From the NCBI RefSeq assembly GCF_036208045.1, contig NZ_CP121472.1, forward strand, positions 4,227,531 to 4,291,530: a DNA stretch of 64,000 bases, in the 5' to 3' direction. The position numbers and the translations under genes were made by a program. Under the pieces are notes generated by a model. It was not told the DNA's origin. It did no database searches and was given only the letters and a program-made list of their open reading frames with translations. Positions within the stretch are counted from its first letter, which is position 1. Each line of letters begins with the position of its first letter. This stretch comes from Thiorhodovibrio winogradskyi (GTDB lineage Bacteria; Pseudomonadota; Gammaproteobacteria; Chromatiales; Chromatiaceae). This document shows, piece by piece, positions 20,429 to 29,837 of this stretch.

Positions 20429-21571
20429 ATGCAGGATTCCTGTTTATTGTTCGCGCGCGAGCGTATCCCGGCCATCAAGCGCTGGGTGGTGAAGATTGGC
20501 AGCGCCCTCTTGACGGCGGATGGCCAGGGGTTGTCGAGGGAAATCCTTGCGCCCTGGATCGCGCAGATCGCGGCCCGACGTCAACAGGGCCATCAGGTGG
20601 TGCTGGTATCATCGGGCGCGGTGGCGCAGGGCATGGCGCGCATGGGGTGGCGGCAACGTCCACGCAGCCTGCATGAGCTGCAAGCAGCCGCGGCCATTGG
20701 CCAGATGGGCTTGATCCGCGCTTACGAGGACGGCTTTGCCCAACGTGCGCTGCAAACGGCACAAATTCTGTTGACACGCGATGATTTGGCCAACCGCGCC
20801 CGTTACCTGAACGCCCGCAGCACTCTGCGCACCTTGCTCTCCCTTGGTGTTATCCCAGTTGTCAACGAGAACGACACTGTCGCCACCGATGAACTGCGCT
20901 TTGGCGACAATGACACCCTGGCGGCTCTGGTGGCCAATCTGATCGAGGCCGAGTTGTTGATTCTGCTGACCGACCAGGATGGCCTGTTCGAGGCCGATCC
21001 GCGCAGCCACCCGGATGCGCGCCTGATCAGCGAGACCCGTATCGATGATCGCCGCCTTGACAGCGCCGCTGGTGGCAGCCGCTCGGGACTGGGTCGCGGC
21101 GGCATGCTAACCAAGGTGCGCGCGGCGCGCTTGGCCGCGCGCTCCGGCTGCGCGACCGTGATCGCGCCAGGGCGGCGCACCGCGGTGTTGGACGAGATTC
21201 ACGCCGGAGCTGAGATCGGCACCCTGCTAACGCCGGTGCAGGGTCCGCAAGCCGCGCGCAAGCAGTGGCTGGCTGGTCAGCTCCAGCCGCGGGGGCAACT
21301 GGTGCTGGACGATGGCGCCGTGCGCGCGCTGTGCGAGAAAGGTCGCAGTTTGCTGGCAGTGGGGGTGAAGGCAGTCTCGGGGCAGTTTAGCCGCGGTGAT
21401 CCCGTGGCCTGCGTGGATACCCATGGTCGGGAAATCGCGCGTGGTCTGATCAATTACGACGCGCTCGAGACCCGCCGCCTGCTCGGCCAGCCGAGTGCGA
21501 ACTTTGCCGCCATTCTGGGCTTTGTGGATGATGAGGAGTTAATCCACCGGGACAACCTGGTCCTGGTGTGA
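20429..21571 (+). CDS. proB: Glutamate 5-kinase
   Basis: First enzyme of proline synthesis, phosphorylating glutamate. The 380-residue protein has the amino-acid kinase domain ('[11 protein letters not shown]', '[15 protein letters not shown]', '[12 protein letters not shown]', 'LLTDQDGLF', '[12 protein letters not shown]') followed by a C-terminal PUA domain (about 285-375), the standard two-domain form. ATG 20429 is preferred to a TTG six codons upstream. It follows obgE by 20 nt, a neighbour order common in gammaproteobacteria. Confidence 0.96.
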   Translation: MQDSCLLFARERIPAIKRWVVKIGSALLTADGQGLSREILAPWIAQIAARRQQGHQVVLVSSGAVAQGMARMGWRQRPRSLHELQAAAAIGQMGLIRAYEDGFAQRALQTAQILLTRDDLANRARYLNARSTLRTLLSLGVIPVVNENDTVATDELRFGDNDTLAALVANLIEAELLILLTDQDGLFEADPRSHPDARLISETRIDDRRLDSAAGGSRSGLGRGGMLTKVRAARLAARSGCATVIAPGRRTAVLDEIHAGAEIGTLLTPVQGPQAARKQWLAGQLQPRGQLVLDDGAVRALCEKGRSLLAVGVKAVSGQFSRGDPVACVDTHGREIARGLINYDALETRRLLGQPSANFAAILGFVDDEELIHRDNLVLV

Positions 21572-21699
21572 CTCTGGTGTGACTTGCCAGCATGGGACAA
21601 AAACCTTAGCCTTAGTAGCGTGCGCGGCGCGAGCCCAAGACGGATTCGTCTGGCCGCGACTTTCATCCATTATGCGACTCATCCCGAGGTTGCCGATTC

Positions 21700-22374
21700 A
21701 TGACTACCGATTTCGAGCGCGCGCGTTTTAACATGATCGAACAGCAGGTGCGTCCCTGGCAGGTGCTGGACGCCAAGGTGCTGGACATCATGGGCGGCAT
21801 GCCGCGCGAGCGCTTCGTGCCGGATGCCTATCAGGGGCTGGCATACGCGGATATCGAGATTCCCATCGGCGCCCTGCCCTCGCAGCGCATGCTGGCGCCC
21901 AAAATCGTCGGGCGGCTGCTGCAGGCGCTGCGGCTTGAATCCACCGACCGGGTGTATGAGATCGGCACCGGCACGGGTTATGTCACAGCCTGCCTGGCGC
22001 AACTCGGGGAGGCTGTGCACAGCGTCGATATCGACCCTGACCTGGCCGATCAGGCGCGTGAGCGACTGATTGCCGAGGGCACGGTCGGGCGCATTGAGAT
22101 CCGCGCCCTGGATGCCTTTGCCGCGGATAGCGAGGCCGCGCCCTTTGCCGCCATTGCCGTGACCGGCTCGCTACCCACCGAGGAACCGTTGAATCGACTG
22201 CGCGAGCAGTTGCTTGCTGGCGGGCGCCTGTTTGCCTTTGTGGGCGAGGCGCCAGTGATGGAGGCGGTGTTGATTACGCGCGTCGGTCGCGGCGGCTACC
22301 GACGGGAGTCGCTGTTCGAGACCTGTGTGCCTCCCCTGGAGAACGCCCCACGCGTGGATGCCTTTGTGTTCTGA
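21700..22374 (+). CDS. PCMT-family methyltransferase (protein-L-isoaspartate O-methyltransferase-like)
   Basis: SAM-dependent methyltransferase of the PCMT family, 224 residues. Motif I is 'VYEIGTGTGYVTACLA', and 'MPRERFVPD' corresponds to the family N-terminal segment (usually RHxFVP). Classical Pcm repairs L-isoaspartyl residues. This subgroup starts 'FERARFNMIEQQVRPW', is found in gammaproteobacteria beside outer-membrane export or rhodanese genes, and may have another substrate. Hence no symbol. A rhodanese gene follows at 6 nt, suggesting co-transcription. Confidence 0.82.
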   Translation: MTTDFERARFNMIEQQVRPWQVLDAKVLDIMGGMPRERFVPDAYQGLAYADIEIPIGALPSQRMLAPKIVGRLLQALRLESTDRVYEIGTGTGYVTACLAQLGEAVHSVDIDPDLADQARERLIAEGTVGRIEIRALDAFAADSEAAPFAAIAVTGSLPTEEPLNRLREQLLAGGRLFAFVGEAPVMEAVLITRVGRGGYRRESLFETCVPPLENAPRVDAFVF

Positions 22375-22380
22375 CATCCG

Positions 22381-22722
22381 GTGACAGCACCCCTCGCAAG
22401 TATGCGGAACATCACCCCCAAAGCCCTCGCCGAGCGTCTCGCAACCGAGGCCGAACCACCCCTGCTGATCGATGTGCGCGAACCCTGGGAAGCGGCCATC
22501 TGCCAGATTCCCGGCTCCCGTCTGATCCCAATGCGGGAGATTCCCGAGCAGCGTGCTGGACTGGACGCCGATCGCGAGACCCTTGTCATCTGCCATCATG
22601 GTGTGCGCAGCCTGCAAGTCGCGCTTTATCTTGAACGCATGGGACACCGCAAGGTTCTCAACCTGCAAGGCGGCATTGCTGCCTGGACCGAGCAGGTCGA
22701 TCCGAACATGGCCACCTATTAA
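22381..22722 (+). CDS. Rhodanese-like sulfurtransferase domain protein
   Basis: Single-domain rhodanese, 113 residues from GTG 22381 (an ATG at 22402 is also possible). 'LLIDVREPWEAAICQIPGS' begins the fold, and the active-site loop 'CHHGVRS' retains the persulfide-forming Cys and a GlpE/PspE-like six-residue loop. It probably moves sulfane sulfur or acts as a signalling module; the thiol acceptor is unknown. Confidence 0.9.
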   Translation: MTAPLASMRNITPKALAERLATEAEPPLLIDVREPWEAAICQIPGSRLIPMREIPEQRAGLDADRETLVICHHGVRSLQVALYLERMGHRKVLNLQGGIAAWTEQVDPNMATY

Positions 22723-22819
22723 CCTTTTAACTCTCGGTTCTTTGTCCAGGCCCGGGTGGATGTTAAATCCCCGCGCCTGATCCCCTGCCCTGCCTGCCCC
22801 GCGCCGCGAGGAGTCTCTC

Positions 22820-23398
22820 ATGAGTATTCATCAAGCCCCCATGCCCTTGAGCCAGAGCCAGTTCTCGCAGTTGTTGATCATCGACGCCCAGGAGCGACTG
22901 GCCGCCGCCATGGATCAGCAACTGCGCGCTGAGGTCGAGGGCAATATCAACCGGCTGATCAAGGCCGCAAAGATTCTAGACATTCCCGTGATCGCCACCG
23001 AGCATAACCCGAACGGACTGGGCAAGACCATCGCCGGTATTCGCGAGCATCTGCCCGAGACCGTGGTCGCCACGGAGAAGACCTGCTTCTCCTGCTGCAC
23101 GGCGTCTGGCTTTGAGCGCAATCTGACCAGCGCGCCCGAGCGCAAGCAGGTGGTGCTGGTCGGCATGGAGGCGCATATCTGCATCGTGCAAACCGCCTCC
23201 GGGCTGCAACGCTGGGGCTATCAGGTGTTCGTGGCGGCCGATGCCATTTGTTCCCGCCACACCCATCATCGTGACAACGCACTCGAGCGCATGCGCAATT
23301 GTGGCATTCATGTGACCAACACCGAGTCGGTCGCCTTCGAGTGGCTGGGCGACTCCAACCACGAGCGCTTCCGCCCGGTGTGGCAGTTATTCAAGTAG
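22820..23398 (+). CDS. Isochorismatase-fold cysteine hydrolase
   Basis: 192-residue hydrolase of the isochorismatase/nicotinamidase superfamily. The Asp-Lys-Cys triad is recognisable: Asp in 'LLIIDAQERL', Lys in 'ATEKTCFSC', nucleophile Cys in 'GMEAHICIVQTA'. These features resemble the YcaC/ISOC1 group, whose substrates are largely unknown. A 'GAGGAGTC' ribosome site precedes the ATG. Its stop overlaps the convergent waaA stop by 8 bp. Confidence 0.87.
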   Translation: MSIHQAPMPLSQSQFSQLLIIDAQERLAAAMDQQLRAEVEGNINRLIKAAKILDIPVIATEHNPNGLGKTIAGIREHLPETVVATEKTCFSCCTASGFERNLTSAPERKQVVLVGMEAHICIVQTASGLQRWGYQVFVAADAICSRHTHHRDNALERMRNCGIHVTNTESVAFEWLGDSNHERFRPVWQLFK

Positions 23399-24683
23399 AG
23401 GGCTTTGCTGGCGCGATGGCATCAAGATGGGGATCGATCAAGCGCAGCAGGCGTTCGAGCGCGCCGCGATTCGCCTCGACGGCGCGACGCCCATTCTCGC
23501 CGATACGGGCGCGCTCGGCGGCATCGGTCAGCCAGCGATGCAGACACTGGGTCAGCTCGTCGATGGACTGGATTTGCACGGCGGCTTGATGCGCCATCAG
23601 TAAGCGGGTCACCTCGACAAAATTAAACACATGGGGGCCGACGATCACCGGCACCCCGACGGCCGCCGCCTCCAGAAGATTATGGCCCCCGGTCGGCACC
23701 AGGCTGCCCCCGACAAAGGCCGCGTCGGCGGCGGCGATAAAACTCACTAATTCGCCCATGGTGTCGCCAAGGTAGACGCTGCTTTGGGCATCGCAGGCGT
23801 GCCCCAGGCTGCGCCGCGCGAGCTTGAAGCCGCGCCGCTGAACCAGGGCGGCCACCCGCTCGAAGCGGTCCGGATGGCGCGGCACCAGCACCAAGAGCGC
23901 CGCCGGCAACCACTCGCGCAGTCGGGCATGGGCGCGCAGCAGGAGTTCTTCCTCGCCCTCGTGGGTACTGGCGGCGACCCAGATGGGACGATTGGAGCCC
24001 CAGCCACGGCGCATGACCTCGGCCTGATCGGTCAGGCTGGCGGGCAATAGCAGGTCGAACTTGATGCTGCCGGTCACCGCCACTCGCTCGGCGGGCACGC
24101 CAAGCGCGATGAAGCGCTCGGCATCGGCCTGGGTCTGGGCGGCAATCAACTGGAAGCGACCCATGCTTTCAGCCGCCAGCGAGCGCAGCTTGGCGTAGCC
24201 GCGCGCGGAGCGCGCCGAGAGCCGCGCATTGACCAGCAGCACCGGCACGTCACGGCGCTCGCATTCGGCCAGCAGATTGGGCCAGATCTCGGTCTCCATC
24301 ACAATCGCCAGACGCGGCTTCACGCGCACGAGAAAACGCCGCGCGATCAAAGAGAGGTCGAAGGGGCAGTAAAGGTGCGCGACCCTTTCATCGAACAGCT
24401 CCCGCAGTCGGCGCGCGCCAGTTGGCGTGGTGGTGGTGACCAGCACCCGCATGCCCGGATCACGCAGCATTAGGTGGCGGATCATTGGCTGGGCGGCCTG
24501 CACCTCACCCACCGAGACCGCATGCACCCAGATATCAACCGGCACTGGCGGTTTGCTGTAAAACCCCAGCCGCTCGCGCCAGCGCTCGCGATAGGCGGGC
24601 GCGCGCAGACTGCGCCACAGCAGCCGCAACAAGAGCGCGGGCAGCAGGGCATGGAGCAGGGCTGAGTAGATGGCGCGTGTCAT
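23391..24683 (-). CDS. waaA: 3-deoxy-D-manno-octulosonic acid (Kdo) transferase
   Basis: Inner-membrane-bound glycosyltransferase adding Kdo to lipid IVA in LPS core synthesis. The 430 residues begin with a short membrane anchor, then 'WVHAVSVGEVQAAQP' containing the catalytic Glu (SVGE). 'VTTTTPTGARRL', 'ETEIWPNLL', 'VNARLSARS' and 'GSLVPTGGHNLLEAA' are all conserved WaaA blocks. The gene leads leftward, downstream of a GT4 gene and a heptosyltransferase gene on the same strand, forming an LPS-core operon. Confidence 0.95.
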   Translation of the reverse strand: MTRAIYSALLHALLPALLLRLLWRSLRAPAYRERWRERLGFYSKPPVPVDIWVHAVSVGEVQAAQPMIRHLMLRDPGMRVLVTTTTPTGARRLRELFDERVAHLYCPFDLSLIARRFLVRVKPRLAIVMETEIWPNLLAECERRDVPVLLVNARLSARSARGYAKLRSLAAESMGRFQLIAAQTQADAERFIALGVPAERVAVTGSIKFDLLLPASLTDQAEVMRRGWGSNRPIWVAASTHEGEEELLLRAHARLREWLPAALLVLVPRHPDRFERVAALVQRRGFKLARRSLGHACDAQSSVYLGDTMGELVSFIAAADAAFVGGSLVPTGGHNLLEAAAVGVPVIVGPHVFNFVEVTRLLMAHQAAVQIQSIDELTQCLHRWLTDAAERARIGENGRRAVEANRGALERLLRLIDPHLDAIAPAKPST

Positions 24684-24704
24684 GGCTTAAAACTGTGTTC
24701 GGCC

Positions 24705-25931
24705 TCAGTCGGCGTGCAGGAGTTCGCGATATAGGGCCAGGTTACCCGCCACCATCGCAGCGAGCGAGAAGTCCGCGCGCATGCGCGCCTGCCCAGCCCG
24801 ACCTAACCGCTGGCGCAGCACGGCATCGCCAAGCAAGCGGGCGATAGCGACTTGTAATGCCTGTGCATCGCCTGGCGGCACCAGCAAGCCCGTCTCGCCA
24901 TCGAGCACCGCCTCGGGGATGCCGCCAACCCGGCTCGCGACCACCGGCACTCCGGCCGCGGCCGCTTGCAGCAGGGAGACACCCAAGCCCTCCATGCTGG
25001 CTGGATGGACCAGCAGATCCAGGCAGGGTAGCAAGGCGTCAAGGTCAGCGCGAAAACCGGCGAAGATGACCTGCCGCGACAGCCCGAGAGCGGCGACCCG
25101 CGCGCGCAGTGGCGCGTCCTCGCGTCCGCGCCCGAAAAAGATCACCCGCAGATCGGGCCAGCGCGCGACCAACGCCGGAAGGGCCTCGAGCAGCACCCGG
25201 TGGCCCTTGCGCTTGATGAGTTGCGCCACCACGCCAATGTATGGAGCCTCCCTCGGTCCGTCATTCTCAAGGCCAAGCTGCGCGCACAGATAAGCCCTGT
25301 CGCAGGGTCGCGCATAGGCCTGGGTATCGACGGCACTGCGCACCAGACGCAATTTGTGCTCCGGCACCCCAGCCTCGCGCAGCACCCTGGCAATTCCGGC
25401 GGAGATGGCGATGACCCGATCATGCAGCCGATATTTAAGCGCCGCCAGCCAGGCAGGCTCCGGATTGTCGACGCGGCGCGTATGCACCACGGGCACGCCG
25501 GCCAGGCGCCCGGCAAGGCCGCCCATCACATCGGCACCGATGCGGCTATGCAGATGCAGGATATCCGGGCGCACGCGGGCGATCAGCGCGTGCAGGCGCG
25601 CAATCAGCAGCAGGTCGGCATCGCCGTGCATCGGCAGGGTCTCGACCCGGGCAAAAGGCGCGGCCCGGGTGGCTAGCTCGCAGCCCCGGCGGCAGGCCAG
25701 GGTGTTGTCGACCCCAAGCGCCGAGAGCCCGCGCAGCAGATAGAGCAGCTGCAAGGCGCCGCCATAGAGGCGCGCACCGCCCTCGACATGCAGGATGCTG
25801 ATCGGACGCAGATCGCGAGCGCTGGGTGGATGAGCGCTAGTTGGATGCGCTTGGGGTGGATCATCCTTGGGCGGATGATCCTGGATGTGAGTTGGGGGCG
25901 GGGGGCAGTCAGGCATGGGTTCTGTCGGCAT
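24705..25931 (-). CDS. GT4-type glycosyltransferase with proline-rich N-terminal extension
   Basis: GT-B glycosyltransferase of the LPS core operon, about 408 residues. 'HVEGGARLYGGALQLLYLLRGL' opens the acceptor domain, 'HLHSRIGADVMGG' and 'HDRVIAISAGIARVL' follow, and 'VVAQLIKRKGH', 'FAGFRADLDALLP' and 'EGLGVSLLQAA' form the donor domain (E-x7-Q/E variant in which the second Glu is Gln). Before the fold is a low-complexity Pro/His/Asp stretch of about 35 residues encoded by repeated 'ggtggatga/ggcggatga' DNA. Starts at 25931 or 25916 are possible; both overlap the upstream heptosyltransferase gene's end. Confidence 0.82.
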   Translation of the reverse strand: MPTEPMPDCPPPPTHIQDHPPKDDPPQAHPTSAHPPSARDLRPISILHVEGGARLYGGALQLLYLLRGLSALGVDNTLACRRGCELATRAAPFARVETLPMHGDADLLLIARLHALIARVRPDILHLHSRIGADVMGGLAGRLAGVPVVHTRRVDNPEPAWLAALKYRLHDRVIAISAGIARVLREAGVPEHKLRLVRSAVDTQAYARPCDRAYLCAQLGLENDGPREAPYIGVVAQLIKRKGHRVLLEALPALVARWPDLRVIFFGRGREDAPLRARVAALGLSRQVIFAGFRADLDALLPCLDLLVHPASMEGLGVSLLQAAAAGVPVVASRVGGIPEAVLDGETGLLVPPGDAQALQVAIARLLGDAVLRQRLGRAGQARMRADFSLAAMVAGNLALYRELLHAD

Positions 25932-27033
25932 GGAGCTCAACCAAGGCAGCGGCCGATGCCAGCACCTGATCAACCGAGATGGCGCGCATGCAGTCGAAGC
26001 GCCCATCGCAGCTCGGGCGGCGCCGGCAGGGCGAGCAGTCGCGCGCATGATAAAGCACCCGCGCCTCCGCGCGCCCGGTTTCCAGATAAGGCCGGGTCGA
26101 TCCGAACAGCAACAGGGTCGGAATCTTGGCGGCTATTCCCATGTGGCTCAACCCGGTATCAACGCCCATGAGCAGGCTCGCGCGTTCAATCAGCGCCGCG
26201 GCCAGGGGCAGGCTGGTCTCTCCCACCCAGGCATCGAGCGGCAGGCCAGCGGCGCGGGCGATGCGCGCGGCTGCCGGGCGATTGCCTGGGGCGCCCAACA
26301 GGCGGGCGGGGAGACCAAGACCGCCGTCAGCGCACGGCCGGCTCAGGCGGACGGCAGTCTCGGCCCAGCGATCCTCGAACCAATGCTTCTGCGGGCGCGT
26401 CGTGAAGGGACATAGCAACGCGAAGCCGCGTTCCAAACCGGCCTGGCGGATCATGTCCTCCGCCTGCGCCCGCGCCTTGGTCCCAGGCGCGATCCGCATG
26501 GCGAAATCGCCTATCGGCAGATCGAGTGCATCGGCCAGCGCGCGATATTCGGAGCCAATGCGAGGGTCATCTCGCGGCGCGCGGATCACCCGCGTCATCA
26601 GCAGGGCACTGCCCTCGCGTGAGTCCAGTCCGATGCGTTCCGGTGCGCCGGTCAGGCGCGTCGGCAGCGCGCTTTTCATCAAGCCCTGCAAATCGACCGC
26701 GAGATCAAAGCGCCGCGCGCGTAACTCTCGGCCAAGAACCAGGAGCTCCCGTCGCAAGGCACCGAAACGCCGCTCGGCGAGCAAGGCGCGCAGGCGCGGC
26801 TGTGGCCACTCAATGACCGCATCCAGCGCCGAGTGATGCGCGAGCAGGGAGGCGCACGCTGGATGCACCAACCAGGCCAGATGCGCCCGCGGCCAGGCGG
26901 CGCGGAAGGCATCGATCAGCGGCGAGGCGAAGACAATGTCCCCGATGGCGCTGAGGCGGACCAGCAGAATGCGTTCGTGCGCGGGTCGGTTCACTGACAC
27001 TGCAACCGGCTGGGCAACAAAAACAGGGCACAA
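25909..27033 (-). CDS. GT9 heptosyltransferase-like protein
   Basis: LPS inner-core heptosyltransferase-type enzyme (WaaC/WaaF family), up to 374 residues. 'ILLVRLSAIGDIVFASPLIDAFR' is the GT9 N-terminal signature, 'DLQGLMKSAL' and 'PFTTRPQKHWFEDRW' match the acceptor and donor regions, and 'MGVDTGLSHMGIAA' is the ADP-heptose binding block. A C-terminal Cys cluster ('CSPCRRRPSC') is found in some members. The 5' end is ambiguous: TTG 27033 is the farthest start, while GTG codons at 27000 or 26994 would begin just before the fold. WaaC is more likely than WaaF from the SAIGD motif, but I leave the symbol blank. Confidence 0.85.
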   Translation of the reverse strand: MCPVFVAQPVAVSVNRPAHERILLVRLSAIGDIVFASPLIDAFRAAWPRAHLAWLVHPACASLLAHHSALDAVIEWPQPRLRALLAERRFGALRRELLVLGRELRARRFDLAVDLQGLMKSALPTRLTGAPERIGLDSREGSALLMTRVIRAPRDDPRIGSEYRALADALDLPIGDFAMRIAPGTKARAQAEDMIRQAGLERGFALLCPFTTRPQKHWFEDRWAETAVRLSRPCADGGLGLPARLLGAPGNRPAAARIARAAGLPLDAWVGETSLPLAAALIERASLLMGVDTGLSHMGIAAKIPTLLLFGSTRPYLETGRAEARVLYHARDCSPCRRRPSCDGRFDCMRAISVDQVLASAAALVELHADRTHA

Positions 27034-27237
27034 TCACAGGAGCCGGAGCATTGCGCTGCCGCGCTATCCTTGCCTATCGCCTTGACCAAGCCTCTCTCCC
27101 CTTGCTAACGTCCGTGGGTTTTTGGCTGGATTCAGCCAGATGCAATCTTACTCCCGATGGCTGCCCTCTGCTCCGCGGCAAGCTGCTTCATGGTGGCGGG
27201 CGCCCCGGAGCATGCCGCTGCTGTTGACCTTCCCCCC

Positions 27238-28566
27238 ATGCCCAAGACCATTGCCTTTATTGACCCAGGGATGCGGCTGACGCCTTATCTGTGCGCCGCG
27301 GTTGGCGAGCTTCCGGCGGGCGTTCACCCGGCTTTTTTTGCGCTGCGACCCAAACCAAGGAGCATCCTGCGCCGTTGTGGTCATGCCTTGGCGCCAGCCC
27401 CGCGCCTCTGGCCGGTTGCGCGAGCGGCCCGGCCGCAAGCCCAGCGCCCGGACCCGGACATTGACCGCGACGCACTGCTGGCCGGGCTGCGCTTGGCGCG
27501 CGACCGGGACGCCGTGACCCGCGCGAGCGCGGATTACCGGCGGCTGTTGCACTCATTGCGCGCCTTTCTCGACCACCGGGCTCCCGATGGTCTTTTTTGC
27601 TGGAACGGTTCGGGACTTGCCGCGGGCCTGGCGGCGCAGCTTGCGCGTGTTAACGGCATCCCGATGGCGTTTGGAGAAAACGGCTACCTGCCCGGGACCA
27701 TGCAACTCGACCCCAAGGGTGTCAATGCCGCCTCGTCCTTTGGTCCCGACCACAGGAGGCTTGAGCGCATTCTGGGGCTATCGTGGTCCGCGCGCGAGTA
27801 TGCAACCCTAGATGCCGTGCTGCAGGCGTATCGCGACGGCAAGAGGTTCACGCCCGCCGTGTCGCGCCCACGCGCGCTCGGGGCATCGCCTCTTGCCTAC
27901 CTGGAACAGGCGCTGATCGACTGGCGTGAGCGCGAACCCGGACGGCGCGTTAATCGGCTGGTGCCAAAAACGCCACCTCCCTTGCCGAAGCGCTATGTGC
28001 TCTTTCCGCTACAGGTCCGTCAAGACAGCCAGTTGACGGTTCATTCTCCGCTCTATGGCAACCAGCTCGATGAGGTGATCACGGGTCTCGTGGAGGCACT
28101 GGCGGACATCGCGCCTGAGCTTGTCTTGGTGGTGAAATTACACCCGGCGGATCGCGACAAGACGGATTACGATCCACTGATTCGCCGCTTTGGGCAGGTG
28201 TTTTGGCTTGATGGAGGCGACATCAGGGCGCTGCTGCCTGCGGCACAGGCCGTGGTGACCATCAACTCGACGGTTGGCATCGAGGCCATGATCTTCAACC
28301 GGCCCGTGGTGGTTCTCGGGCGCGCCTATTATGGGTTTGATGGCTTGGTGCATCTGGTGACGCGGCGCGACCAGTTGACCGATGCGTTGCAGCGGGCACT
28401 CAACCAGGAACCGAACCCGGAAACAAACCACGATTATCTCGCTTTTCTGTATTTCAAGGCGCTGACACGGGCGCACCCGAGGGATTATTCCACCATGTCC
28501 ATGCAGACTTTTTGCGCGCGACTGGCCGAGATTTTTGGCTTGGCCGACGAGGGTTCCCGATGTTGA
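27238..28566 (+). CDS. KpsS/LipB-like capsule polysaccharide biosynthesis protein
   Basis: 442-residue protein of the capsule-synthesis family (Capsule_synth, KpsS/KpsC type), which in other bacteria builds the beta-Kdo linker on phosphatidylglycerol. Visible blocks are 'GLFCWNGSGLAAGL', 'FGENGYLPGTMQLDPKGVNA', 'YVLFPLQVRQDSQL', 'VVKLHPADR' and 'VVTINSTVGIEAM'. ATG 27238 begins directly before the fold ('MPKTIAFIDPG'); an upstream ATG at 27157 adds 27 less convincing residues. The stop overlaps the O-antigen ligase start, so the two are coupled. There are no KpsC/M/T genes nearby, so it may act in LPS core modification rather than a true capsule. Confidence 0.82.
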   Translation: MPKTIAFIDPGMRLTPYLCAAVGELPAGVHPAFFALRPKPRSILRRCGHALAPAPRLWPVARAARPQAQRPDPDIDRDALLAGLRLARDRDAVTRASADYRRLLHSLRAFLDHRAPDGLFCWNGSGLAAGLAAQLARVNGIPMAFGENGYLPGTMQLDPKGVNAASSFGPDHRRLERILGLSWSAREYATLDAVLQAYRDGKRFTPAVSRPRALGASPLAYLEQALIDWREREPGRRVNRLVPKTPPPLPKRYVLFPLQVRQDSQLTVHSPLYGNQLDEVITGLVEALADIAPELVLVVKLHPADRDKTDYDPLIRRFGQVFWLDGGDIRALLPAAQAVVTINSTVGIEAMIFNRPVVVLGRAYYGFDGLVHLVTRRDQLTDALQRALNQEPNPETNHDYLAFLYFKALTRAHPRDYSTMSMQTFCARLAEIFGLADEGSRC

Positions 28567-29834
28567 AAAAGGCGTTGGATGGCCGCGCGGGCTCCGCCCA
28601 GGCGCGTTTCGAGCACCTGTGGCCCGTCGTGGCGGCAACCTTGCTGCTGTTATTTTTTTCGATTGGCGAATTGTTCCGCTTTTTTTTCGCGGCCTTGGCC
28701 TTGGCTGGGCTCGTTGTATTGATTCGGCGACGCGCATGGCCGACCGATCAGGGTTTTTTGTGGTTTAGCGCCGCCTTTGCCTGCCTGTGGCTGCCGATGC
28801 TGCTGTCCCTTCCCGATAGCGAATCCCCAGCCGTCTCGGTCATTGCCACGGCACGCTATTTGATGTACCTGCTGGCCGCCTACCTGTGGATCGAGGCCCA
28901 TGGGCGCCATCCAGGATCGCGCGCGTTGCTCGGTGGCGCCTTCGCGGTCCTCTTGTTATGGACGGCGGATGCGGTCTTTCAGCTCGTCACCGGGGTGAAT
29001 TTTTTTGGCCAGGAGGCCTTTGGCGGACAACGCATCACCGGCATGATGGGCACACGCATTACCCTGGTGCTGGCGATCATGTCGCCCGTATTCTTTCATG
29101 CCGTGGTGCGCTTTGGTTCCCGCAAACGACCGCTGGCGCTGCTGCTGTTTCCCTACCTGCTGGTCATCCTCTATGGCGGCACCCGTGTTGCCTGGATGCT
29201 GCTGCTGCTGTCGATGTTTGCCTATGCCCTGGTGCTCTGGGCCATGGGCCTGCGCAAGGCGCTGCGCTGGGGCGTCCTCTCGGTCGCCGTGATCGCGGTC
29301 ATCGCCTCGCTCGCGGTGGCGCAGACGGACTGGCTAAAAGAGCGAATTGTGCGACTTGACGGGCTGTTCTCCGGCGATTACGCGCAAATGAATGTCGCGG
29401 TGAGCGACCGGCTACCGCATTGGATCGGCGCCGCGCGCATGTATCAGGAGAACCCGATCAATGGCATTGGGGTGAAAAGCTATAAGTACTCCTATGCGGA
29501 TTACGCCCCCGAGGATGAACGCTTCCGCGGCCAGCCGCATCTGTTTGCTCTTGAGGTCGCGGCCGAGACCGGAACCATCGGGCTCATTGGTTTTGCCCTG
29601 TTTCAGTTGTTGATTGCCGGCATGACCCTAAGGCTGTTGCGCCATCAAGCCTATGACGCGGCAACCTGGGGGATCGCCCTGCTGTTGGCGGCCTTCCCGC
29701 TCAGTGCCACCTTGTCGCTTTATTCACACTTTATGTCATCCTTTGTCTTTTATCTTGCCATGGTGTTTTTTGCCTTGGCCAGCCCGAGTCAGCCGCGGGA
29801 CTCTGAGCGCCGCGCTCCGCTGGCCGGCCATTGA
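28560..29834 (+). CDS. O-antigen ligase/polymerase-family membrane protein
   Basis: 424-residue polytopic membrane protein with about ten to twelve helices and a large periplasmic loop containing 'MYQENPINGIGVKSYKYSY' and 'PHLFALEVAAETGTIGL', the Wzy_C (WaaL-like) signature; the His in 'QPH' and Arg in 'YGGTRVAW' match functionally important ligase positions. It probably transfers O-antigen or a related glycan to lipid A-core in the periplasm. ATG 28560 overlaps the upstream KpsS-like stop by 7 nt. Assignment between ligase and polymerase rests on position in an LPS-core cluster. Confidence 0.85.
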   Translation: MLKKALDGRAGSAQARFEHLWPVVAATLLLLFFSIGELFRFFFAALALAGLVVLIRRRAWPTDQGFLWFSAAFACLWLPMLLSLPDSESPAVSVIATARYLMYLLAAYLWIEAHGRHPGSRALLGGAFAVLLLWTADAVFQLVTGVNFFGQEAFGGQRITGMMGTRITLVLAIMSPVFFHAVVRFGSRKRPLALLLFPYLLVILYGGTRVAWMLLLLSMFAYALVLWAMGLRKALRWGVLSVAVIAVIASLAVAQTDWLKERIVRLDGLFSGDYAQMNVAVSDRLPHWIGAARMYQENPINGIGVKSYKYSYADYAPEDERFRGQPHLFALEVAAETGTIGLIGFALFQLLIAGMTLRLLRHQAYDAATWGIALLLAAFPLSATLSLYSHFMSSFVFYLAMVFFALASPSQPRDSERRAPLAGH

Positions 29835-29837
29835 GCC

